This document shows positions 1 to 7,589 of a DNA stretch of 64,000 nt, in pieces. This DNA is from JACVRM01 sp963755085 (GTDB lineage Bacteria > Actinomycetota > Thermoleophilia > Gaiellales > Gaiellaceae): the NCBI GenBank assembly GCA_963755085.1, contig CAVWIN010000006.1, forward strand, positions 1 to 64,000. Reading direction: 5' to 3'. Both the position numbers and the translations under genes were made by a program. The number at the start of each line of letters is the position of its first letter. Position 1 is the first letter of the stretch. Below the pieces are notes generated by a model, which worked only from the letters and a program-made list of their open reading frames with translations, did no database searches and had not been told where the DNA came from.

Positions 1-126
1 GTCGCCACCGCGAGCCGATCGGCTGCCCCGGCCTGACACTGGGGATTCAAGGAATCGTCCGCCTGGCCGACACAGGGATGTGTCGCGTCGACGGTCGGCG
101 CGCCCCACACCGATCCGGAGACGACC

Positions 127-477
127 ATGACGAAGACCCTTGCGGCGATCGCGGCAGTCGCCACGCTCGCGCTCGCGCCGCCTGCATCCGCAGCGTCCTG
201 GGACGCGGCGATGCTGGCCCAGGACGACAACAACGCCGCGCATGTCGCGCGCTATGACTCGCTGCTGAACCGGCTGCGGCCGAAATGCCGCCAGAAGCGG
301 AGCGCGATCGCGCGCCTCACGTGGAGCGCCAAGCGGGTCATGAGCGCCGACGGCTACCGCTACTCGAACCTCACGCTGCTGCTCGCGCTATGGGGGACGA
401 TTCCGAACCGGCTGGCGCCGGTCGACTGCGTCGGGCAGTACGCGTCGATGGTGGTGCTGCTCGAGCGCCGCCCCTGA
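127..477 (+). CDS. small secreted protein of unknown function
   Basis: A 116-residue protein starting at ATG 127, preceded by the purine-rich CGGAGACGACC. The first 22 residues form a Sec-type signal peptide: Lys near the start, an Ala/Leu-rich core and an A-S-A cut region. The mature part is short, basic and has two cysteines (in PKCRQK and VDCVGQ) that could form a disulfide after export. I do not recognise the family. A second small secreted protein follows 40 bp downstream on the same strand, so the two may be co-transcribed. The gene is supported by its signal peptide and start context, not by homology. Confidence 0.6.
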   Translation: MTKTLAAIAAVATLALAPPASAASWDAAMLAQDDNNAAHVARYDSLLNRLRPKCRQKRSAIARLTWSAKRVMSADGYRYSNLTLLLALWGTIPNRLAPVDCVGQYASMVVLLERRP

Positions 478-517
478 CGCGGGCCGCGCGTGACGAACCT
501 GAGGGCTGCGGCGTACA

Positions 518-904
518 TTGGTCGCGATGCTTCGACGGCTGGCGCTGCTTGAGGTGATCTCGGCGCTCGGCGCATTTTCGACAGCTCCGACCACCGCAGG
601 AGCGGGCAGCTTTATGGCCCCACATTGGCTCAGAGTCACGGAGAAGCAAACGCTCAACCGTGTCTTCGGCGGCACACACCCGTTTCGCACTCACTACCTC
701 CGGTACCCGCAGAAGATCGCCGTCGTCTGGGAGTTCAAGCGGGTCGTGGCGTGCCGGCTCTGTAGTTCGCCGAGCGGCGCTCTACCCGGCGGTCGCGTCA
801 TTCGTGTCAGCTTCGACCGCCAGACGCACCGCCTGAACGGAGCGATGCAGTTCTGTGAGGCCCGCGGCTCAACGCCGAACCGGGCCTTGTGCCTCCGGCG
901 CTGA
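518..904 (+). CDS. small secreted protein of unknown function
   Basis: A 128-residue ORF whose N-terminus (a Leu/Ala-rich stretch ending near AGAG) looks like a signal peptide. ATG 518 and ATG 527 are both possible starts; the second gives the more usual signal. The mature part has four cysteines, including CRLC, suggesting an exported disulfide-bonded protein. No family is recognised. It ends 10 bp before the stop of a broken response-regulator fragment on the opposite strand, and so lies at the edge of a degraded region. Confidence 0.45.
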   Translation: MVAMLRRLALLEVISALGAFSTAPTTAGAGSFMAPHWLRVTEKQTLNRVFGGTHPFRTHYLRYPQKIAVVWEFKRVVACRLCSSPSGALPGGRVIRVSFDRQTHRLNGAMQFCEARGSTPNRALCLRR

Positions 905-914
905 TGGGGACTGC

Positions 915-1190
915 TCAGTCCGGCTCGACGAGCCGATAGCCCACGCCCCACTGGTTGACAACCCACGGGCGGGCGCTCACTGCCGCGAGTTTCCGTCGGA
1001 GCCGCGAAGCGTGCGAATCCAGCGTTCTAGTGCGGCCGAGCGACCGAAAAGCCCCACACCTCGCGCAACAGCTGCTCCTTCGTGAACACGCGCGCCGGCT
1101 CCGACGCGAGCTTCAGCAGCAGCTCGTACTCCTTCGCCGCCAGCGCAACCCGCCGCCCACCCACCCGCACGTCCCGCGTGCGTCGGTCGA
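915..1190 (-). pseudogene. truncated, frameshifted OmpR-type response regulator tail
   Basis: The minus strand encodes the winged-helix DNA-binding domain of a response regulator, ending WGVGYRLVEPD-stop. It is closely related at DNA level to the end of the response regulator gene at 3657-4349. Relative to that copy it has one extra A in the run near 1051 (AAAA versus AAA), which breaks the frame in the winged helix. The receiver domain is gone: similarity stops abruptly near 1189, where the DNA changes to a broken integrase. This looks like a partial duplicate left by recombination. Confidence 0.8.
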
Positions 1191-1466
1191 ACGCCCTTTG
1201 ACGGGTGGGCGAACACGTAGTCGCCGTCACCCTGGTAGGCGGATTGCCGCCGGTACTGCCACAACGCCTCGGCGAGCCCCGCCGGGAGAGCGACCGCCCG
1301 CACCCCTGCTCGGTCTTCGCGACGCGACACGCAGCACGTTGTCGATCAGGTCGACGTCGCCCCACCTGAGCCGTTGCAGCTCGCTGCGGCGCAACGCCGT
1401 CGTCATCACGGTCAGGAAGATCAGCCGCGCACGGTCGTCCGTGATGTTGCGGGCGACGAGCGGCAC
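1191..1466 (-). pseudogene. degraded tyrosine recombinase (integrase) fragment
   Basis: Read across three frames on the minus strand, the DNA gives a typical phage-integrase catalytic-domain segment. It starts with RARLIFLTVMTTALRRSELQ (with the box-I Arg in ALRRSE), then RLRWGDVDLIDNVLRV, then AKTEQG, then RAVALPAGLAEAL and SAYQGDGDYVFAHPSKG. At least two frameshifts (near 1310-1330) separate these parts. The C-terminal part with the second Arg and the catalytic Tyr is missing, replaced by the response-regulator tail. It is non-functional and is good evidence that this short region once received a mobile element. Confidence 0.75.
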
Positions 1467-1492
1467 CCGTCTCGGGCGGCCAGATCAGCCAC

Positions 1493-2185
1493 GTGCGCCC
1501 CGTGACCCGCGGCCGGTCGACGCCGACCACCGGACACTTCGTGGAGCGGCACGGCCTGATCGTGATCATCGCCATCGGCGAGTCGCTCGTCGCGATCGGG
1601 ATCGGCGCACGGGTCACCGCCCTGAGCGCGGCCGTGATCGTGGCCGCCGTGCTGGGCCTCGGCGTGGCGGCGGCGTTCTGGCTTGGCTATTTCGACTACT
1701 TCCCGCGGGCAGCGCAGCGGGTGCTCGCAGAGCGCAGCGGAACGCAGCGGAACGCGCTGGCGCGCGACCTGTACACGTACCTCCATCTGCCGATCGTGGC
1801 GGGCATCGTGCTGTTCGCGTTCGCGATGAAGAAGACCCTGGCGCACGTGGGCGACGAGCTCGACACCGTCCCCGCCGTCGCGCCCTGCGTCGGGCCTGCG
1901 CTCATGCTCCTGGCCTTCTGGGCGATGCGGGCGCGGATCGGCCGGACGCTCCGGTGGAGAGGCGGCCGCCTCGTAGCCGGGATGGCGTGCCTCCTGCTGA
2001 TCCCGGTCGCGACCGCCGTGCCGGCGCTCGCCGCGCTCGCCCTCGTCGCCGCCGTCTGGGTCGGGCTGCACGCATACGAGCTGATCTGGTGGCGCGAGAC
2101 GCGGGGCGAGATCCGTTCGGGCGGGCTGCTGCGGCTACATGAGCCCAACCCGCGCCCGAATTTCGAACTGTTCGTACGCGTCTAA
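1493..2185 (+). pseudogene. C-terminal half of a low-temperature-requirement A (LtrA) membrane protein
   Basis: The recognisable part begins at HFVERHGLIVIIAIGESLVA, a hallmark LtrA segment, followed by several hydrophobic helices and a hydrophilic tail ending at TAA 2183-2185. LtrA proteins are usually near 390 residues with many membrane helices. Here only about the last 210 residues remain and the reading frame upstream carries no LtrA sequence, so the N-terminal half has been lost. It abuts the degraded integrase fragment on its 5' side. A truncated protein could be made from GTG/ATG codons near 1493, but I treat it as a remnant. Confidence 0.7.
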
Positions 2186-2196
2186 CGCCCTGAAGG

Positions 2197-3372
2197 TCAG
2201 CAGTCCGGAGGGCGCGCCTGCTCAGGCGAGCCGAGGAGGAACGCGCAGGGCCTCGGCTCTGCCGGGAACGGCGCCCGCCCGACCCTGGCGACGACGAAGC
2301 GGCCCTCAGCCTCCGACACGCCGACCTCGGCACCGGGCTCGGGCGGCGGCCCGTCCCGCTCGGCGAGCAGGTAGCGCGCCGGCGTCGGAATGAAGAGCAG
2401 GTGCGCCGAGGCCGGTTCGGGCCTGGGCTCCGGCTCGGGTTGAGACGCCTCGACGACGTTCGCGAACTCGCCGCGCACACGCTCCAGCTCCTCCTGCAGA
2501 CGCCCGTTCTCGCCCTCCAGCCGCTCAAGCTCGGGTTGAGACGCCTCGACGACGCTCGCGAACTCGCCGCGCACACGCTCCAGCTCCTCCTGCAGACGCC
2601 CGTTCTCGCCCTCCAGCCGCTCAAGCTCGGGTTGAGACGCCTCGACGACGCTCGCGAACTCGCCGCGCACACGCTCCAGCTCCTCCTGCAGACGCCCGTT
2701 CTCGCCCTCCAGCCGCTCAAGCTCGGGTTGAGACGCCTCGACGACGCTCGCGAACTCGCCGCGCACACGCTCCAGCTCCTCCTGCAGACGCCCGTTCTCG
2801 CCCTCCAGCCGCTCAAGCTCGGGTTGAGACGCCTCGACGACGCTCGCGAACTCGCCGCGCACACGCTCCAGCTCCTCCTGCAGACGCCCGTTCTCGCCCT
2901 CCAGCCGCTCAAGCTCGGGTTGAGACGCCTCGACGACGCTCGCGAACTCGCCGCGCACACGCTCCAGCTCCTCCTGCAGACGCCCGTTCTCGCCCTCCAG
3001 CCGCTCGAGCTCGGGATCGGGGTCGGGTATCGCCTCCAGGACCGGCGGTCTGATCGGATGGAACTCAACAACGTTGTCGTCATCCGACTCGGGCCGCCCG
3101 CGGCCGGCCCGGTGGCGCCGGTCGATCTCCGCCCAGAGGCCGGTGCCGAAACCTCCCTGTGTCGCGAGCTCGACCCCGCATTGCTCCGCGAGTGCACTCG
3201 CCAGCGCTGGGCCCGAGACGAAGCCGCGCTCTACGAGGATGGCGCCCAGTAGACGGCCGCTCGCGGATTGCTCCGCAAGCGCCGCCGCAAGCTCGACCTC
3301 GGTGACGAGGCCCTTGTCGACCAGCAGCTCGCCCAGCGGTCGCCAGACGCTCTCCGCAGATTCCACCTGCAC
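2197..3372 (-). CDS. MshEN-like N-domain protein with six-copy coiled-coil repeat
   Basis: About 391 residues if started at GTG 3372, chosen because the domain begins shortly after (WRPLGELLVDKGLV); the frame is open further upstream but that part has unlikely composition. Residues about 10-75 resemble the MshEN/type II secretion ATPase N-domain: two tandem LGxxLVxxGxVxxxxLxxAL motifs. In other proteins this fold binds nucleotides such as c-di-GMP. A linker is followed by six copies of a 32-residue heptad-like unit (ELERLEGENGRLQEELERVR...), predicted to form a long coiled coil, then a C-terminal tail. There is no ATPase domain. The gene converges on the LtrA remnant. Function is unknown; a structural or scaffold role is plausible. 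Confidence 0.7.
   Translation of the reverse strand: MQVESAESVWRPLGELLVDKGLVTEVELAAALAEQSASGRLLGAILVERGFVSGPALASALAEQCGVELATQGGFGTGLWAEIDRRHRAGRGRPESDDDNVVEFHPIRPPVLEAIPDPDPELERLEGENGRLQEELERVRGEFASVVEASQPELERLEGENGRLQEELERVRGEFASVVEASQPELERLEGENGRLQEELERVRGEFASVVEASQPELERLEGENGRLQEELERVRGEFASVVEASQPELERLEGENGRLQEELERVRGEFASVVEASQPELERLEGENGRLQEELERVRGEFANVVEASQPEPEPRPEPASAHLLFIPTPARYLLAERDGPPPEPGAEVGVSEAEGRFVVARVGRAPFPAEPRPCAFLLGSPEQARPPDC
2438..3013. repeat. six tandem 96-bp repeats inside a coding region
   Basis: Six head-to-tail copies with starts at about 2438, 2534, 2630, 2726, 2822 and 2918. The internal copies appear identical; the copy nearest 2438 has one visible difference (GTT for GCT, changing Ser to Asn) and the last has CTCGAG for CTCAAG. 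Each copy is 32 codons, so the frame is kept. Such identity points to recent unequal crossing over or replication slippage, and copy number may vary between strains. Confidence 0.95.
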
Positions 3373-3656
3373 CTCTATCGGCAGAAACGCCTGAGAAGCT
3401 GAGGGCCACCGGGCAAAGCACGCCCCGGGGATCGGATCCGTCCGCCCGCGGGGGGCGCCGTCGAGCCCGTGAGCGCGACACCGCCATCTTGACCCACGCG
3501 GGGAGATCCCTGAATCCATGTGCGTGGGTGCCCGCCTTCTCGCGTGCCGCGAGTGATGCGCGCCTCTCGGCCAAGTTGTGGTGGCCGGCGGTCCTGTAGG
3601 CACCACCGCCCCATGGCATACCCCGACTTGTAGTCGGTAGGAACGGCTCGCTTCGG

Positions 3657-4349
3657 CTAATCCGGCTCGACGAGGCGGTACCCCACGCCCCACTGGTTGA
3701 CCACCCACGGCCGGGCGCTGACCGCGGCGAGCTTGCGCCGCAGCCGGGAGGCGTGTGAGTCGAGCGTCCTCGTTCGCCCGAGCGACCGAAAGCCCCAGAC
3801 CTCTCTCAAGAGCTGTTCTTTCGTAAAGACGCGAGCAGGCTCAGACGCAAGCTTCAGCAGCAGCTCGTACTCCTTCGCCGCCAGCGCAACCCGCCGCCCG
3901 CCAACGCGCACGTCCCGCGTGCGCCGGTCGACCACCAGCTCGCCGGCCTGCAGCCGGTCGCGCTCCGCCGGGCTCACGCGCCGCAGCACGGCGCGGATCC
4001 GGCTCAGCAGCTCGTCGTACACCAGGGGCCGCGCGACGTAGTCGTCCACCCCGCGCGCGAACGCGCGCACGCAGTCGACCGGGTCGCGCTCGCCGATCAT
4101 GATCACCGGCACGTCGCGGTTCCACGAGCGGCCGGGCTCGCCCGCGCGCAGGCGCGTGCACACCTCGACACCCGGCTCGTCCTCGAGCGTGCTCCCGAGC
4201 AGTACAAGATCCGGGTGCGCCCGCTCGGCCAGGTCGAGCGCCTCGGCGCCCGCCGTCGCATGCAGCACCTCGAACCCGTCGCGCTCGAGGTGGTAGCCCA
4301 GGAGCTCCCGAGTCGCCTCCTCGGGCTCGGCCACCAGCAGCGCGTTCAT
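3657..4349 (-). CDS. atypical OmpR-family response regulator
   Basis: A 230-residue protein from ATG 4349 (MNALLVAEPEEATREL) with a receiver-like domain (about 1-120) and an OmpR/PhoB winged helix (about 135-228, ending GVGYRLVEPD). The receiver is degenerate: the acidic pair near residue 8 reads EPE, and the phospho-acceptor Asp is replaced by Gly (DLVLLGSTLEDEPG where DLVLLDxxLP is expected). The conserved Lys appears as Arg (VARPLVYDEL). It is thus unlikely to be controlled by normal phosphotransfer. No kinase gene is adjacent. A frameshifted copy of its DNA-binding domain lies at 915-1190. The family normally binds promoter repeats; targets are unknown. Confidence 0.85.
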   Translation of the reverse strand: MNALLVAEPEEATRELLGYHLERDGFEVLHATAGAEALDLAERAHPDLVLLGSTLEDEPGVEVCTRLRAGEPGRSWNRDVPVIMIGERDPVDCVRAFARGVDDYVARPLVYDELLSRIRAVLRRVSPAERDRLQAGELVVDRRTRDVRVGGRRVALAAKEYELLLKLASEPARVFTKEQLLREVWGFRSLGRTRTLDSHASRLRRKLAAVSARPWVVNQWGVGYRLVEPD

Positions 4350-4454
4350 GCGACCGACGGTAGAGCGGCCTCCGCCGCCACGCCAGATGTCCTTTCGCGC
4401 GAGTTCGTGCCAGACATTCGACAGGCGCGCCCACACCCGGCCGCGCCGGCGCGG

Positions 4455-6101
4455 CTACAAGCGGCCGTGCCGGATGACGCCGACGAGCAGCCAGACGGCC
4501 AGGATCGTGGACAGCGTGAAGCCGATCACCGACACCGAGTTGATGCCGAGGATCAGCGGCCCGCGGGTCGCGAAGATCCCGATCAGACTCGACGCGATCA
4601 AACCTGCGCTTACGACCAGCGCGACCACGAGCCGGTTGAACGCGACGTCCATCCCCTGCAGGAACTCGTCGACGCCCTTGTGCACGAAGCCGACCTCGAT
4701 CTGGCCGTCGCGCGCCTGCTCGAGCACGTCGTTCAGCTGGTACGGCAGCTCGCGCGCGATCCGCACGAGATCGGTCGTCTCGCGCCGAGCGCGGACGGCC
4801 ATCCGCCCGGGGCTGTACCGCCGCAGCATCAGGTCGCGGGCGTACGGCTTCGCGACCTCGAACACGTTGAACTCCGGGTAGAGCTCGACGCCGACCGACG
4901 CGAGCGTCGCGATCGCCTTGTCCAGGAGCAGCCACCGCGCCGGCAGCTCGAGGTTCATCGAGTAGATCAGGTCGAACCCCTCGCGGATCACCTGGAGCGA
5001 GTCGATCTGCGAAAGCGGCGCGCCGTAGTAGCGGTAGAACAGCTCGCGCAGCGCCGCCTGCAGCTCCGCCTCGCGCTCGCGCGGGTAGCGCACGCCGAGC
5101 TCCGCGAGCCGCTTCGGCAGCGCGTCGACGTTCTCGTTCGCGGCGTCGATGAACAGCCGGGTCAGGTTGCTCATGTCCGCATCGGTGAGCTTCCCGGCGA
5201 GGCCGAAGTCGACGAGGCCGATCGCCTGGCGGCCCTCGAGGACGAGGATGTTCGCCGGGTGCGGATCGCCGTGGAAGAACCCGTTCTTGAAGACCATGGT
5301 CATCCAGGTCTCGGTCATGATCTCGGCGAGCCGGCGGCGCTCGATCTCCGGCGTCGTCGAGAACTCGACGTCGCCCAGCTGGACGCCGTCGATGTACTCG
5401 AGCGTCAGCACCCGCGCGCGGGTGTAGCTCCAGTAGACGCGCGGAATGCGCACGCGCGGATGGCCGGCGAAGTCCTTCCGGAATTGCTCTGCGTTGCGCG
5501 CCTCGCCCCGGTAGTCCAGCTCCTGGCGGATCGAGCGCGCGAACTCGTCGACGATCGCGCGCGAGTCGATGAAGTCGAGCCGCCGGATGCGGTCCTTGGC
5601 CAGCTTCGACGCCTGGTAGAGCAGCGCGATGTCGGACTCGATCTGCCGCGGCGCGTTCGGGCGCTGCACCTTCACCGCGACGCGGCGCCCGTTCGGGAGC
5701 ACGGCGCGGTGCACCTGGCCGATCGACGCGGCGGCCATCGGCGTCTCCTCGAACTCCAGGAAGAGGCGCTCGATCGGCAGCCCGAGCTCCGCCTGGATGA
5801 CGAGCTCGGCCTCCGCATAGGAGAACGGCGTGACGTCATCCTGGAGCGCGCGCAGCTCGGTGATGATGTCCGGCGGGAGCAGGTCGGGCCGCGTCGAAAG
5901 CAACTGCCCGAATTTCACGAAGGTCGGCCCGAGCTCGTCGAGCATCGCCCGCAGGTGCGCGCCGCGCTGCGAGGGCGTGCCCTCGACCGGCTCGCGGCGG
6001 CGCAGCCGCCGGTTATCGAAGAGGTAGCCGAACCCGTGGCGGGCCGCCACCTGCGCGATCTCCGACAGGCGGCCGAGGTTGCGTGGCGGCGCCGTCGCCA
6101 T
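4455..6101 (-). CDS. UbiB/ABC1/AarF-family atypical kinase with C-terminal membrane helices
   Basis: A 548-residue protein started at ATG 6101 (MATAPPRNLGRL); an upstream in-frame ATG would read through the intergenic inverted repeat. Family motifs are present in order: the KxGQ motif (FVKFGQLLSTRPDLLP), the Ala-rich nucleotide loop (MAAASIGQVHRA), the catalytic segment FFHGDPHPANIL and the metal-binding LVDFGLAG. Two hydrophobic helices end the protein. Family members are ATPases or kinases linked to isoprenoid quinone metabolism in membranes; actinobacterial members have no fixed role. It is divergent from the ECF sigma gene across a 116-bp gap holding a strong inverted repeat. Confidence 0.92.
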   Translation of the reverse strand: MATAPPRNLGRLSEIAQVAARHGFGYLFDNRRLRRREPVEGTPSQRGAHLRAMLDELGPTFVKFGQLLSTRPDLLPPDIITELRALQDDVTPFSYAEAELVIQAELGLPIERLFLEFEETPMAAASIGQVHRAVLPNGRRVAVKVQRPNAPRQIESDIALLYQASKLAKDRIRRLDFIDSRAIVDEFARSIRQELDYRGEARNAEQFRKDFAGHPRVRIPRVYWSYTRARVLTLEYIDGVQLGDVEFSTTPEIERRRLAEIMTETWMTMVFKNGFFHGDPHPANILVLEGRQAIGLVDFGLAGKLTDADMSNLTRLFIDAANENVDALPKRLAELGVRYPREREAELQAALRELFYRYYGAPLSQIDSLQVIREGFDLIYSMNLELPARWLLLDKAIATLASVGVELYPEFNVFEVAKPYARDLMLRRYSPGRMAVRARRETTDLVRIARELPYQLNDVLEQARDGQIEVGFVHKGVDEFLQGMDVAFNRLVVALVVSAGLIASSLIGIFATRGPLILGINSVSVIGFTLSTILAVWLLVGVIRHGRL

Positions 6102-6125
6102 TGGAAAAGTGTGACAGGCGCTCAG

Positions 6126-6176
6126 GGGGGCTTGGCGAAACGTCGTCTGTGTCGAGCGACGTTCCGCCAAACCCCC
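6126..6176. promoter_or_regulatory. 20-bp imperfect inverted repeat between divergent genes
   Basis: Left arm 6126-6145 (GGGGGCTTGGCGAAACGTCG) and right arm 6157-6176 pair at 18 of 20 positions around an 11-nt spacer. It sits between the start of the UbiB-family gene (6101, minus) and the ECF sigma gene (6218, plus). Because both genes start here, an operator or shared promoter element is more likely than a terminator; a hairpin in either 5' leader is also possible. Confidence 0.6.
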
Positions 6177-6217
6177 TGGCCCGTAACGTTCCCGGCCCTT
6201 CGCGCCATCTCCCTGAC

Positions 6218-6751
6218 ATGACCACGGACGCCGAGCTGCTCCGCCGCGCGCGGACGGACGCGCACGCCTTCCGCGAGCTGTACGACCGCTACGCGGCGCG
6301 CGTGTTCGCCTTCCACCGCGGCCGCACCCGAGACGTCGACGCGGCGCACGACCTGACCGCCGAGACGTTCGCAGAGGCCTGGGAATCGCGGAAGCGCTTC
6401 CGCGACGAGGCGGGCGGCTCCGCCGGCCCGTGGCTCTATGCGATCGCCCGCCACGTGCTCAGCGCCTCGGTGCGCCGCGGCCGCATCGAGCGGGCCGCCT
6501 GCACGCGGCTCGGCGTGATGGAACGGCTCGACCGTGAGCCCGCGACCGCGGAGCCGACGGAGGCGTGGCTCGACGAGGCGCTCGCCGGGCTCCCGGACGA
6601 CCAGCAGCAGGCGCTCGAGCTGCGCTTCGTCGACGACCTGGCCTACGCCGACGTCGCCGCCGCGCTGCAGACGACGCCCGGTGCGGCCCGCGTCCGCGTC
6701 CACCGCGGCCTCGCCGCGCTCAGAGACCGACTGACCAGGGAGGAACGATGA
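6218..6751 (+). CDS. ECF-type RNA polymerase sigma factor
   Basis: A 177-residue sigma-70 family protein. ATG 6218 is chosen because region 2 begins directly after it (ELLRRARTDAHAFRELYDRY). Region 2 is seen at about 20-85 (DAAHDLTAETFAEAWESRKRF) and region 4 at about 118-175 (LPDDQQQALELRFVDDLAYADVAAAL, TTPGAARVRVHRGLAAL). It overlaps the next gene by ATGA, so the two are translationally coupled. The partner is a small membrane protein, the usual arrangement for an ECF sigma with its controlling protein. The signal and regulon are not visible. The inverted repeat upstream may control it. Confidence 0.92.
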   Translation: MTTDAELLRRARTDAHAFRELYDRYAARVFAFHRGRTRDVDAAHDLTAETFAEAWESRKRFRDEAGGSAGPWLYAIARHVLSASVRRGRIERAACTRLGVMERLDREPATAEPTEAWLDEALAGLPDDQQQALELRFVDDLAYADVAAALQTTPGAARVRVHRGLAALRDRLTREER

Positions 6752-7227
6752 CCGAAGAGACCACACTGAACCGACTCGGCGACGCGCTCGAGCACTCCGC
6801 CGAGGCCAACCTCGCGCCGCGTCGCCGGGTCACGGGCCGCCGGCTCGCCGTCGTGCTCGCCGTGCTCGCCGTCGTGGTGCCGGGCGCGGCGATCGCGGTC
6901 GGCACGCTGACCGGCCCCGACCAGGTGGCGCAGAGCATGCCCGCGGGCACGCTCGCGCTCGCCGGAACGCAGCCGAGCTGCACCGTCGTCAAGGACAACG
7001 TCGAGTTCCACTGCGTGCTCGAGCGGGCGCCCGCGCCGGAGGTCTCCGACTGGAAGGGCACCGTCGAGCCGACCGTCGACGCGACGAAGCACGTGAACGG
7101 CGGCTGTCGCTCGCTCCGCTCCGACGGCCGCGAGTGGGAGTGCTACCTCGGCCAGGAGGCCGTGGCCCAGCAGATCATCGGGCCGAAGTTCCTGGGCGAG
7201 TACGCCCCGTCGCCCGGCGTCGGCTAG
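6748..7227 (+). CDS. single-pass membrane protein coupled to ECF sigma factor (candidate anti-sigma)
   Basis: A 159-residue protein whose ATG overlaps the sigma factor stop (ATGA), with AGGGAGGAAC as ribosome binding site. The layout is a short N-terminal cytoplasmic part (about 30 residues), one membrane helix (about 32-55) and an outer domain with four cysteines (PSCTVV, FHCVLE, GGCRSL, WECYLG) that could form two disulfides. It has no zinc-binding HxxxCxxC anti-sigma motif, so the anti-sigma role is inferred from coupling alone. It ends in a CTAG shared with the stop of the convergent gene at 7224-7583. Confidence 0.7.
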   Translation: MTEETTLNRLGDALEHSAEANLAPRRRVTGRRLAVVLAVLAVVVPGAAIAVGTLTGPDQVAQSMPAGTLALAGTQPSCTVVKDNVEFHCVLERAPAPEVSDWKGTVEPTVDATKHVNGGCRSLRSDGREWECYLGQEAVAQQIIGPKFLGEYAPSPGVG

Positions 7228-7583
7228 CCGCGCGGAGGCGAGCCGTTCGGGCCCGGGAGAGGCGGCTCCAGGAGCCGCAGCCGGTGCTCGAGCTGCGCGA
7301 CGCGGAGCTCCAGCTCCTCGTACTGATCCTTCGTCACGAGCCCGAGGTCGGCCAGGACATCGGCGAGCAGCGCTCCGGCGCGATCGCCGACCCGGCCGGC
7401 CTCGGAGCGCCAGCGCCCCATCGAGTCCTCGATGACGGAACGGATTTCGTCGCGGCGCATCCCACCGCGCCCTGCGAGGTCGTCGGCGAGGCGGTCGGCG
7501 CGGTCGGCGGTCAGCGAGACGGCCCCGACGGCTGCCAGCCCGAGCTGCTGAACGAGCTCCCGGATGGCGCCGCGATCGTCCAC
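7224..7583 (-). CDS. phasin-like small coiled-coil protein
   Basis: A 119-residue, largely helical protein: an Ala-rich N-terminal helix (RELVQQLGLAAVGAVSLTADRADRLADDLA), a charged middle, and a C-terminal coiled coil (KDQYEELELRVAQLEHRLRL). Composition and length resemble phasin-like/PhaI-type proteins that coat granules or act as structural helpers, but no diagnostic motif is present. It begins 6 bp after the secDF stop on the same strand, so it is likely the last gene of the tgt-yajC-secDF transcript. Its TAG overlaps the convergent gene's TAG in one CTAG. Confidence 0.65.
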   Translation of the reverse strand: MDDRGAIRELVQQLGLAAVGAVSLTADRADRLADDLAGRGGMRRDEIRSVIEDSMGRWRSEAGRVGDRAGALLADVLADLGLVTKDQYEELELRVAQLEHRLRLLEPPLPGPNGSPPRG

Positions 7584-7589
7584 CGCCGC

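Noticed and set aside
2401..3252. Tandem 96-bp repeats as a CRISPR array
   Set aside because: There are no unique spacers; repeats are head-to-tail, coding and keep the frame on the minus strand.
4215..6221. 668-codon plus-strand frame opposite the UbiB-family gene
   Set aside because: It is antisense to a protein with all family motifs and its translation is Arg/Asp/Leu-rich without domains, as expected of the complementary strand in high-GC DNA.
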